Below, one piece after another: positions 1 through 6,756 of a stretch of DNA of 10,274 nucleotides. The stretch is from CAZNRY01 sp964575675 (GTDB lineage: Bacteria; Eisenbacteria; RBG-16-71-46; CAIMUX01; VGJL01). The number at the start of each line of letters is the position of its first letter. Positions within the stretch are counted from its first letter, which is position 1. The stretch lies in assembly GCA_964575675.1 (NCBI GenBank), contig CAZNRY010000154.1, forward strand, positions 1 to 10,274. The letters are read 5' to 3'. The notes below the pieces were generated by a model. The model searched no databases and had not been told where the DNA came from. It worked only from the letters and a program-made list of their open reading frames with translations. Both the position numbers and the translations under genes were made by a program.

Positions 1-116
1 CCCAAGCTGAAACCCCTCGCGCGCCGAGTCTAGCACCTCGAACGGCGATGGTCAAACAGATCCGGTCGCGAGGGATCCCGTCCGCCCTCGGGGCGCATCC
101 GGAGCCCCTCGGCCGG
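1..116. other. Spacer downstream of the operon, no gene seen
   Basis: No credible coding region lies between the last operon stop codon and the window edge. On the minus strand a 22-codon ATG frame is stopped inside the spacer and has no convincing ribosome binding site. A GGGGC/GCCCC inverted repeat with a 9-nt loop lies right after the operon stop (about 84-110), but no T run follows it, so I do not call a terminator. The left part holds the predicted promoter at 27-55. Confidence 0.6.
27..55 (-). promoter_or_regulatory. Predicted sigma70-type promoter reading left out of the window
   Basis: On the minus strand a -35 box TTGACC (positions 50-55) is followed after exactly 17 nt by a -10 box TAGACT (27-32). 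Both are close to the sigma70 consensus, and the spacing is optimal. The predicted start point lies around position 20, so the transcript would leave the window almost at once. It sits about 60 nt beyond the stop codon of the last gene of the eight-gene operon, which suggests that a separate transcription unit begins there. Its product cannot be seen. The call rests only on box sequence and spacing. Confidence 0.55.
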
Positions 117-1238
117 CTACGACTCGATCATCTCCACGTTCGCCCGCGGGAGGATCGCTTCCTCGCCCGACTCAAAGCGGACCCTCAAGACGCGGACCTT
201 CGCCTCGCTCTCCAGAATCTGCAACTCCGGCGGGAGGGCGGAAACGGTCCCGAGCCTCCCGAAGTACGGCACGCGGATCACGCGGACCAGGCTTCCCACG
301 GTCATCCCCTCGTTCTGCGCCTCTCCCTTCGCGAGGATCCGGTGGTCGCCGAGCGGAATCACGATTTCGGGGCGCATCACGCCGGCCCGGATCTGTGTCG
401 CGCCATTTACGGAGACCTTCCTGCCCTGCAACGAACCCAACAGGTCGAAGGTCCGGTGGGCCATCGCCATCCTCCCGAACCCTTCCGTCACAACGACCGT
501 ACACCCGATCGTCTCCTGTCCCGTGATCGCGACGCCGAGATCGTACCCCAGCAGGGCCCGCAGATCCTGGTCGTCGAGGCCACCGACGACGACCGCCTTC
601 GCTCCCACGGCGATCGCACGCTTGAGCGCCGGGATCCGAATCAACGAACCACCGACGACCACCTTCCCCGCGTGCTCCGGCTTCAGGTGCGCCTCCGTCA
701 ACTCTTCATCCGCGGTCGCAACCACGATCTGCAAGGTCCCGATCGTCTCGCCGCCGACGCCGAAGATCCCTTGCATGAACGCACCCTCGGCCTCGACGAC
801 GACCCCTTCTCCGGGCATGACCTCGGCCACGCGGCCGTCGATGTACGCATCGACCTCGACCGGAATCGGCGGCTCGCGGACGATCACCTGGCCGGTCACG
901 TCGGAGATGCTCTCGATCGTTCCCTGCACGGAACACCGGCAGTGCGCCTTGAAGAGACCGAAGAACGACTTGCTGGTCGCGATCGTCTCGTCCTTTGCGA
1001 CCGCGTCGCCCTCCTTCTTCAGCATGAACTCGCGTAGATCTTGCTGGTGGACGCCGAGAAGGCTCGCCGCCTTGATCGGCTGAACGTTGCCCGGCAACTC
1101 GGTCCGGGCAACCACGGTCTCGGCCTCGACCGCGTCGCCTTGCTTCACGACCACACTCCCCTTCAAGGGGAGCCGGCGGACCTTGAGGATCCGCATCCGT
1201 TCCGTGACCCGGAGCCCGGGTGTATAGGCATGCGCCAA
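117..1238 (-). CDS. Conserved protein of unknown function: barrel-sandwich-like N-terminus, KOW-like C-terminus
   Basis: The 373-aa protein has no recognised enzymatic function. Residues about 18-90 form two short Gly/Val-rich beta segments, with KGSVVVKQGDAV at 26-37 and KKEGDAVAKDETIA at 74-87. They resemble the half-motifs of lipoyl/biotinyl barrel-sandwich folds, as in RnfC or HlyD-type proteins, but no modifiable lysine context is evident. The middle (about 190-265) reads as alternating beta strands and helices around GGSLIRIP and AVVVGGLDDQD. The end (about 315-372), with VRVIRVPYFGRLGTV, looks like a KOW/NusG-type beta barrel. I chose a TTG start because a strong ribosome binding site (GGGAGGGG, 1246-1253) lies 7 nt upstream and overlaps the stop of the ASKHA gene. 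An internal ATG at 1196 would give 359 aa but lacks a clear site. No signal peptide or membrane segment is visible. It is the last gene of the operon, 14 nt after the GlmL-family gene. A role with that ATPase is inferred from position only. Confidence 0.8.
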   Translation of the reverse strand: MAHAYTPGLRVTERMRILKVRRLPLKGSVVVKQGDAVEAETVVARTELPGNVQPIKAASLLGVHQQDLREFMLKKEGDAVAKDETIATSKSFFGLFKAHCRCSVQGTIESISDVTGQVIVREPPIPVEVDAYIDGRVAEVMPGEGVVVEAEGAFMQGIFGVGGETIGTLQIVVATADEELTEAHLKPEHAGKVVVGGSLIRIPALKRAIAVGAKAVVVGGLDDQDLRALLGYDLGVAITGQETIGCTVVVTEGFGRMAMAHRTFDLLGSLQGRKVSVNGATQIRAGVMRPEIVIPLGDHRILAKGEAQNEGMTVGSLVRVIRVPYFGRLGTVSALPPELQILESEAKVRVLRVRFESGEEAILPRANVEMIES

Positions 1239-1245
1239 CTTCTTT

Positions 1246-1253
1246 CCCCTCCC
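1246..1253 (-). promoter_or_regulatory. Ribosome binding site that decides a TTG start
   Basis: On the minus strand GGGAGGGG lies 7 nt before TTG at 1238 and overlaps the TAG stop of the upstream ASKHA gene (1253-1255). The next in-frame ATG, at 1196, is about 50 nt away and has no comparable purine-rich site. This favours the non-ATG start and translational coupling between the two genes. Confidence 0.6.
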
Positions 1254-3100
1254 TATCGTTCTGCGGCAGCCGTCGGACGGCCCGCCCTGCGGTATGACTC
1301 GGGATAGACGTCCAGGGCGTCGCACCACTCGATGAGCTTCTTGATCCGCTCCTGGGGCTCCTTGGGCAGAAGAAAGGGCTGACGGCCGCGGCAGTCGAAG
1401 ATGACCCCGACCACGCCACCCTTCAGGACGGTCCGCATGTCCTTGCCCTTGCCCGCGCCGACATCGAAGCCCCCGGCCGGCACGAGCACGGCCTCGGCCG
1501 TGCACCCGACGTCGAGCAGGATGCGCTTCATCGAGCCGAACGGCAGCTCGAACTCCTCCTTGCGGCCATCCGGCATCTGGATCGATCCCTTCAGGCAGCG
1601 CGCGCCATCCTTCCCCGTCCCGATCGGCGCAACCGCGGTCCCCAGCCGCACGAGGCAGTCGTTCACGAAGACGTCGGTCGCGGCCTTGTCGTTGACATCG
1701 GCAAGCACTCCGAGCTGAGGCATCATGAAGATCGAATCGACCGCGAGCTCCGTGACCCCCTCCGGCAGAAAGGCATCGAGCATCATGAGGGCCGACTGCA
1801 CCCGGCGCGGCGCATGCGAGAGCACTCCCCCCGACCCGACCAGCAGATTCAGGTCGCGCAGGCTGATCAGCGACTCGCCGCTGCCGCTCTGGTCGAAGGT
1901 GTCGGAAATCGTCCGTTCCTTCTGGACGCCCTTCAAGCCCACCGCGAGGTTCTTGTGCTGCTCGAAGGCGAGCCGCAACGCCTCGCGGGAGATCGCCTGC
2001 TCGATCATGAGTTCCTCGAGCGCCTGCGGGATCGTCGTGGGGCGGATCATCTTGTTCTTGATCCGGTTGCGCAGGTCCCCCTCATCGATCGTGAAAGGGA
2101 TCCAGCGGAAGATGTTCTCGATCCCCGCCTCGGCGAGCACGTTCGAAATCGAGTAGCTCATCCCGAGATTCGCGCTCACGGTCCGGACGAACAGATCCTG
2201 GAAGTAGCTGAAGACGTCTGTCGTGGCGCCCCCGATGTCGACCCCGATCACCTGGATCTTCTCGCGTCGCGCGACCGCCTGGATCATGTCCCCCACCGCG
2301 GCGGGGGTCGGCTTGATCGGATTCGGCGCCGTCCAGTCCATCAGCTTCTGGTAGCCCGGAGCATGCTTCATCACGTGCTCCATGAACTGGTTGTGGATCT
2401 CGTGGCGGGCCGGCATAAGGTTCTCGCGTTCCATCACGGGGCGGATGTTGTCGGTCACAACCAGGGCGCACTTCTTGGCGAGACGCTCTTCGATGTCCGG
2501 ACGCGCGTCCTTGTTGCCCGCGTAGATGATCGGCAGGTCATAGCCTGCCCCGAGCCGCGCCTTCGGATCGGCCGCAGCGATGATCTCGGCCAACTCCACC
2601 ACGTGGGTGATCGTTCCGCCGTCGATTCCGCCCGAGAGGAGGATCATGTCGGGTCTGAGCTCGCGGATCCTCCGGATCTTCTGGTGCGGAAGCCGCCCGT
2701 CGTTCGAGGCAATGATGTCCATCACGATCGCGCCCGCCCCCAGGGCCGCACGCTCCGCGCTCTCGCCGGTCATCGATTTCACGACCCCCGTCACCATCAT
2801 CTGAAGGCCGCCGCCCGCGCTGGATGTCGAAAGGTAGATATCGACCCCTTCCGTCGCAGTCCCGGGATTGATGATCCGCTCGCCGTCGAGGATTTTCCGT
2901 CCCGCCAGCTCTTCCACCTCCATGATGGCGTTCAGCACTCCGCGCGTGACGTCCTCGAAGGGCGCCTCGACGGTCGTCGGGGCCTCGCCGCGCACGACGA
3001 GCCGGTAGGTATCCCCCTGCTTGCCGATCAGAATCGCTTTCGTGGTCGTCGATCCGCAGTCGGTCGCAAGGATCCAGTTCAGTTCTTTCGCCAAAACCAT
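1253..3100 (-). CDS. glmL: MutL/GlmL-family ASKHA protein (putative B12-mutase accessory/reactivase-like ATPase)
   Basis: This 615-aa protein belongs to the MutL/GlmL family, members of which are encoded beside adenosylcobalamin-dependent glutamate mutase and amino mutases and are thought to act as ATP-dependent reactivating partners. The N-terminus carries the ASKHA phosphate-1 loop, ATDCGSTTTKAIL at 12-24 with Asp14. The second phosphate loop is VDIGGATTD at 287-295, and the adenosine-type motif is VGSGG at 421-425. No membrane segment is seen, so it is probably cytosolic. It is clearly longer than the roughly 460 aa of clostridial GlmL; the extra sequence lies mostly after about residue 440. 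ATG at 3100 follows AGGGAGGA (3103-3110) rather closely; an in-frame TTG at 3094 is better spaced, so the true start could be two codons later. The start overlaps the preceding gene by 22 nt. No mutase lies in the window, so its partner is unknown. Family assignment is strong; the exact role is inferred, and the symbol denotes family only. Confidence 0.9.
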   Translation of the reverse strand: MVLAKELNWILATDCGSTTTKAILIGKQGDTYRLVVRGEAPTTVEAPFEDVTRGVLNAIMEVEELAGRKILDGERIINPGTATEGVDIYLSTSSAGGGLQMMVTGVVKSMTGESAERAALGAGAIVMDIIASNDGRLPHQKIRRIRELRPDMILLSGGIDGGTITHVVELAEIIAAADPKARLGAGYDLPIIYAGNKDARPDIEERLAKKCALVVTDNIRPVMERENLMPARHEIHNQFMEHVMKHAPGYQKLMDWTAPNPIKPTPAAVGDMIQAVARREKIQVIGVDIGGATTDVFSYFQDLFVRTVSANLGMSYSISNVLAEAGIENIFRWIPFTIDEGDLRNRIKNKMIRPTTIPQALEELMIEQAISREALRLAFEQHKNLAVGLKGVQKERTISDTFDQSGSGESLISLRDLNLLVGSGGVLSHAPRRVQSALMMLDAFLPEGVTELAVDSIFMMPQLGVLADVNDKAATDVFVNDCLVRLGTAVAPIGTGKDGARCLKGSIQMPDGRKEEFELPFGSMKRILLDVGCTAEAVLVPAGGFDVGAGKGKDMRTVLKGGVVGVIFDCRGRQPFLLPKEPQERIKKLIEWCDALDVYPESYRRAGRPTAAAER

Positions 3101-3465
3101 CGTCCTCCCTTTTCCCCCTTCGCCGCGCGCCGGGCCGCCTTTCCCTCTCGCTCGGCCTTGGCGCGCTCCTCCTCCGACAGCTCGATCTTCTGGATCAGCC
3201 GCTCGATGCTCTGGCGATCCTCCATCAGGGCGGTGAAACGATCATAGCTTTTCAGGTTCAGGAACGCTTTCACGAACGGTTCGAGAAAGACAAGCGCCTG
3301 GCTCCCGATGAACGAAAGCGGCTTGGAGGATTCCAGAAAGAAGACCGCCGGGACAGCCAACCCCATCCGCACGATCCGCGCGGCGATCCCCTGGAGGAGG
3401 GCCTCATCGGCATCGTGCTCCTCTCCGGGTGGAGGGGTTACGCTGCGGTCTTTTTCGGTTTCCAC
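3079..3465 (-). CDS. Small protein of unknown function with one hydrophobic segment and a basic charged tail
   Basis: I recognise no family. Read from GTG at 3465 the protein has 128 aa. After an acidic, proline-containing start (PPPGEEHDADEA) comes a moderately hydrophobic region at about residues 33-65, with MGLAVPAVFFLESS and FIGSQALVFLEPFVKAFLNL, which may be one or two membrane-associated helices. It is followed by an amphipathic stretch (RFTALMEDRQSIERLIQKI). The tail is rich in Lys, Arg, Glu and Ala, probably a charged helix or short coiled coil, and ends in WFWRKN. The GTG start has an AGGA site 6 nt upstream and overlaps the previous gene by 28 nt. An ATG at 3366 would give a 95-aa product without the acidic N-terminus. 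The 3' end overlaps the ASKHA gene by 22 nt. Overlaps at both ends indicate coupled translation and co-function with its neighbours. The coding call is good; the start and the function are uncertain. Confidence 0.7.
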   Translation of the reverse strand: METEKDRSVTPPPGEEHDADEALLQGIAARIVRMGLAVPAVFFLESSKPLSFIGSQALVFLEPFVKAFLNLKSYDRFTALMEDRQSIERLIQKIELSEEERAKAEREGKAARRAAKGEKGGRWFWRKN

Positions 3466-3938
3466 CTGGGATCCTGTACCCACTCCATCCCGCTCCCCAA
3501 CCGGTCGCGGACATATCCCTTCACCTGCTCGCGATTCGTCCGGCCGAAGCGCACCCGGATCGCGCGGTAGGTCTCGAGCCAGGAGGATTTCGTGAACGGA
3601 CTGAGCGTGAGCCCATCCCGATCCTCCAAGCATCGCCGGAAGATGCTCCAATCCCGCTCGCTGCGTGAGAATCGACGAATGACCGTCAGCTTCTTCTCCT
3701 CGAGGACGAACCGGGTCGGGAAATAGAACGATTCGAGCGAGAGAAAGAGGACCGCGAACGAGAAGAACCCCCAGAACCCGCTCCTCGCCCAGAAGGCGGC
3801 GAGCATGCTCACGGCGAGAATCACGCCAAGAATGATGTAACCCATCCTCTGTCGCTCGCGGAACGGATGCACCGTCCAGTCGAGCGGCTCGACGCCCGGC
3901 CCCGGCCCATCCTCGCCCGACGCGCCGCTCGCAGACAT
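3438..3938 (-). CDS. Two-helix membrane protein of unknown function, possibly PH-like cytosolic domain
   Basis: The 166-aa protein has a short hydrophilic Gly/Pro/acidic N-terminus, then two closely spaced hydrophobic segments: about residues 33-50 (MGYIILGVILAVSMLAAF) and 54-71 (GFWGFFSFAVLFLSLESF). The rest is a soluble beta-rich region beginning FPTRFVLEEKKLTVIRRFSR and rich in aromatic and basic residues. A membrane hairpin followed by this kind of segment is typical of small bacterial PH-like (YcxB/bPH-type) membrane proteins, but that comparison is by eye and tentative. ATG at 3938 lies 2 nt after the gcvPB stop, with a purine-rich AGAAGAGGGA upstream at a slightly long distance. Its 3' end overlaps the next gene by 28 nt. 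Its place between gcvPB and the ASKHA gene suggests that it anchors or supports the downstream module rather than glycine cleavage itself. Confidence 0.75.
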   Translation of the reverse strand: MSASGASGEDGPGPGVEPLDWTVHPFRERQRMGYIILGVILAVSMLAAFWARSGFWGFFSFAVLFLSLESFYFPTRFVLEEKKLTVIRRFSRSERDWSIFRRCLEDRDGLTLSPFTKSSWLETYRAIRVRFGRTNREQVKGYVRDRLGSGMEWVQDPRWKPKKTAA

Positions 3939-3940
3939 AC

Positions 3941-5416
3941 TCAGGGGCCGTCCCTCTTCTCGCCCGGCGACCAGCGGACGACCAAGTTCCGCGCCGCGCG
4001 CGCCTCATCGAGACGCCGGACCGGCGTGTCGTGCGGCGCATCAATGACCGTCTGCGGTTCCTCCCGGACCTCTCGTGCGATATCCCGCAGGATCTCGGCG
4101 AATGAGTCCAGGCTGCTTCGGCTCTCGCTCTCCGTCGGCTCGATCATGAGGCAGTCGGGAACGATGAGCGGGAAGCTCACCGTCGGCGCGTGCACCCCGT
4201 AGTCGAGGAGCCTCTTGGCGACGTCGATGTTCTTGACCCCGTACTTCTTCATCCAAGAACAGGACACGACGAACTCGTGCATGCAGGTCCCGGGATAGGC
4301 TACGGGGAAGTCCTTTTCAATCTTCCTCATCAGATAGTTCGCGTTGACGATCGCCGCGCGGCTGACCCGCGGAAGCCCCTCGCTTCCCAGGGAGCGCATG
4401 TAGGCGAAGGCGCGCAGGATGATCCCCACGTTTCCGAGATAGGGATGGAGCCGACCGATCGACAGCGGCCGATCCGCATCGAGAAAGAAGGCTCCATTCC
4501 TCTCGGCGACGATCGGGACCGGCAGAAACGGGACGAGCTTCTCCTTCACCCCGACCGGCCCGGATCCGGGCCCGCCCCCGCCGTGCGGCGTGGAGAAGGT
4601 CTTGTGCAGGTTGATGTGGACGAGATCCGCCCCCATGTCGCCGGGGCGCGTGAGGCCGAGCATCGCGTTCAGGTTCGCCCCGTCCATGTAGACGAGGCCG
4701 TCTGCGTCGTGCAGGATCTTCGCCGCCTCGACGATCTCGCTCTCGAAGTGGCCGAGGGTGCTCGGGTTCGTGACCATGAGGGCGGCCGTTTCCGTGGTCA
4801 CCTTCTCGCGCAGGGCGGCGATGTCGAGACGCCCGTCGCGGCGGGACTTCAGCTCGATCGTCTCGTAGCCGACCATGCGGGCCGTCGCGGGGTTCGTCCC
4901 GTGGGCGGAGTCCGGGATGATGACGGTCTTCTTCCGGTTCCCCTTGTGGTCGTGGTAGGCGCGAATCAATTGGATCCCGAGGAGCTCCCCCTGCGCACCC
5001 GCGGCGGGATGGAGGCTCACCGTGTCCATCCCTACGATCTCGGCGAGCTCGCGGGTGAAACGGTGCAGGATGCCGAGGAGCCCCTGGCTCAGGTCAATCG
5101 GCGCCATCGGATGCAATCCCGCAAGTCCTGGACAGCGCACGAGATCCTCGTTGATCTTCGGGTTGTACTTCATCGTGCAGGAGCCGAGGGGGTAGATCGC
5201 CTTGTCCACGTGGTGGTTCAGCGTCGATAGGCGGACGTAGTGGCGGACGATCTCCGGTTCGGACACCTCCGGCAGGACGGGCGGCGCGGAGCGGATCGCA
5301 TCCCGCGGAACCATCTCGCCGATCGGCCGTTCGGGAACGTCGCTCGCCGGAAGCCGGTAGCCCCGGTGCCCCGGAACGCTGCGGTCGTAAACCAGCTGGT
5401 AGTCGCGGCGCTTCAT
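3941..5416 (-). CDS. gcvPB: Glycine dehydrogenase (decarboxylating) subunit 2, GcvPB
   Basis: With GcvPA it forms the two-subunit P protein, a PLP enzyme that decarboxylates glycine and passes the aminomethyl group to the lipoyl arm of GcvH in the cytosol. The 491-aa length fits the family. Visible signatures are YPLGSCTMKYNPKINE at 75-90, HPAAGAQGE at 136-144, DSAHGTNPATA at 169-179 and YMDGANLNA at 243-251 (Asp245 should contact the PLP ring). The PLP lysine is Lys272 in INLHKTFSTPHGGGGPGSGP. All key residues are present. ATG at 5416 overlaps the gcvPA stop in an ATGA arrangement and has GGGAGGG upstream inside gcvPA. A 30-residue upstream extension of the frame is low-complexity Arg/Gly sequence inside gcvPA, so I rejected it. 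The TGA stop is followed 2 nt later by a membrane-protein gene. Confidence 0.97.
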   Translation of the reverse strand: MKRRDYQLVYDRSVPGHRGYRLPASDVPERPIGEMVPRDAIRSAPPVLPEVSEPEIVRHYVRLSTLNHHVDKAIYPLGSCTMKYNPKINEDLVRCPGLAGLHPMAPIDLSQGLLGILHRFTRELAEIVGMDTVSLHPAAGAQGELLGIQLIRAYHDHKGNRKKTVIIPDSAHGTNPATARMVGYETIELKSRRDGRLDIAALREKVTTETAALMVTNPSTLGHFESEIVEAAKILHDADGLVYMDGANLNAMLGLTRPGDMGADLVHINLHKTFSTPHGGGGPGSGPVGVKEKLVPFLPVPIVAERNGAFFLDADRPLSIGRLHPYLGNVGIILRAFAYMRSLGSEGLPRVSRAAIVNANYLMRKIEKDFPVAYPGTCMHEFVVSCSWMKKYGVKNIDVAKRLLDYGVHAPTVSFPLIVPDCLMIEPTESESRSSLDSFAEILRDIAREVREEPQTVIDAPHDTPVRRLDEARAARNLVVRWSPGEKRDGP

Positions 5417-6756
5417 GCGAGCGCCCTCCCGATCGCCCCCGCGAGGGCGTCGATCTCGGAGCGCGACCTCTTCTCCGTAACCGCGACCAGGAGGCGGTTC
5501 CCCCACGCAGTGCGGAAGCGTCCGAGGTCGATCCCGGCGAGAATGCCGACGTCGCGATAGACGGCCCCGATGACCTCCCCCGCCGCCTTGGGCAGGCTCA
5601 GTGCGAACTCCATGAAGAATGCCCCCGGCGGATCACGCTTCACGCCGGCGATCGAGGCGAGCTTCTCCTCGAGGTAGTGCGCCTTTTGGAGGCAGAGGTT
5701 CGCCATCTCTCGCAAGCCACGGGGGCCGAGCATCGCGAGCGTGATCGTGAACCCGAGGGCGACGAGGTTGTTGTTCGTGCAGATGTTCGAGGTCGCCTTC
5801 TCCCTGCGGATGTGCTGCTCGCGGGTCTGAAGCGTCAGGACGAAGCCGCGATGGCCTTCGCGGTCGACCGTCTCGGCGACGAGGCGCCCCGGAAGCCTGC
5901 GGATAAGATCCTTCTTGCACGCGAAGAGCCCGCAGGCGGGACCGCCGAAGGTGGGAGGGCTCCCGAGGTTCTGCCCCTCCCCGACGACGATGTCCGCCCC
6001 TAGCCTCCCCGGAGCCTCCAGGATTCCGAGCGCCACCGGGTCGGCGGAGACGATCATGAGGCCGCCCTTCGCGTGGACTGCTTCGGCCAGAGGCCGGACC
6101 GACTCGATCATGCCGAGGAAGTTCGGCTGCTGAAGGATCAGGGCCGCTACGTCGGAATCGAGGTGCGGGGCGACGTCCTCTGGGGTCAACGCCCCTTCCC
6201 CCCCCACGTCCACGAAGCGGAGCCCGGGAGGAAGGCCGTAGGTCTCGAGGATCATCCTATGGTGGGGGTGAAGCGTCCGGGCGACGAGGATCTTCTGCCG
6301 ACCGGTCGCGGAAGCGGCGAGGAGCGCGGCTTCGGCCGCCGCGGAGCCCGCGTCGTACATCGAGGCGTTTGCGACGTCTAAGCCCGTGAGCTCGCAGACC
6401 ATCGTCTGGAACTCGTAGATCGACATCAGCGTCCCCTGCGCAACCTCGGGCTGGTAGGGGGTGTAGGCCGTGTAGAACTCGCTGCGCATCTGCATGTGCC
6501 CGACGACCGCCGGTACATCGTGGTCGTAGAGCCCGCCGCCGATGAACGACGGCGTGCAGACGGGATCGTAGTTCTTCAGCTCCTCCTCGTGGAAGAGGCG
6601 GCGCAGCTCCATCTCCGTCTGTCCCGGAGGGATCGCGACCGGACTCTTCAGGCGGAGAGCGTCGGGCAGGGCGGTGATCAGTTCCTCGAAGCGCGAAACG
6701 CCGATCTCCTCCAGTAGATGCCGCTCCTCCTCGGGACTATGTCCCGTGTAGGGCAT
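5413..6756 (-). CDS. gcvPA: Glycine dehydrogenase (decarboxylating) subunit 1, GcvPA
   Basis: This is the N-terminal half of the P protein of the glycine cleavage system, split from GcvPB as in many anaerobes, thermophiles and archaea. It has 447 aa, normal for the family. Recognisable blocks are GHSPEEERHLLEEIGV at 5-20, SFIGGGLYDHDVPAVV at 70-85, RSEFYTAYTPYQPEVAQGTL at 91-110, ELTGLDVANASMYD at 122-135, and the C-terminal GFVLTLQTREQHIRREKATS at 304-323. It lacks the PLP lysine, which is on GcvPB. After SNICTN the family commonly has Gln-Ala-Leu, whereas this protein has Asn-Asn-Leu; this may be clade variation. ATG at 6756 shares one base with the gcvH stop (TGATG) and has GGGAGG upstream. 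The longer in-frame extension to 6858 is Arg/Gly-rich sequence inside gcvH and is rejected. Translation is probably coupled to gcvH and gcvPB. Confidence 0.97.
   Translation of the reverse strand: MPYTGHSPEEERHLLEEIGVSRFEELITALPDALRLKSPVAIPPGQTEMELRRLFHEEELKNYDPVCTPSFIGGGLYDHDVPAVVGHMQMRSEFYTAYTPYQPEVAQGTLMSIYEFQTMVCELTGLDVANASMYDAGSAAAEAALLAASATGRQKILVARTLHPHHRMILETYGLPPGLRFVDVGGEGALTPEDVAPHLDSDVAALILQQPNFLGMIESVRPLAEAVHAKGGLMIVSADPVALGILEAPGRLGADIVVGEGQNLGSPPTFGGPACGLFACKKDLIRRLPGRLVAETVDREGHRGFVLTLQTREQHIRREKATSNICTNNNLVALGFTITLAMLGPRGLREMANLCLQKAHYLEEKLASIAGVKRDPPGAFFMEFALSLPKAAGEVIGAVYRDVGILAGIDLGRFRTAWGNRLLVAVTEKRSRSEIDALAGAIGRALA

Noticed and set aside
47..99. Short minus-strand frame of about 22 codons after the operon
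   Set aside because: It stops within the spacer, lacks a convincing ribosome binding site, and runs over the predicted promoter.
48..1037. A 329-codon plus-strand frame opposite the KOW-like gene
   Set aside because: Its composition (Arg, His, Asp, Leu) is that of a GC-rich antisense shadow, and the minus-strand frame has a good ribosome binding site and structured protein sequence.
1814..3247. A 477-codon open frame on the plus strand opposite the ASKHA gene
   Set aside because: It is antisense to a clearly recognisable gene. Its product is Arg/Asp/His-rich low-complexity sequence typical of GC-rich shadow frames, and it has no family motifs.
3466..4044. Upstream extension of the small-protein frame to 321 residues
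   Set aside because: The extension overlaps the membrane-protein gene and the end of gcvPB in another frame and is Arg/Gly-rich low-complexity sequence, so the GTG at 3465 is preferred.
4190..5230. A 346-codon plus-strand frame opposite gcvPB
   Set aside because: It is antisense to a certain glycine decarboxylase subunit and shows no motifs.
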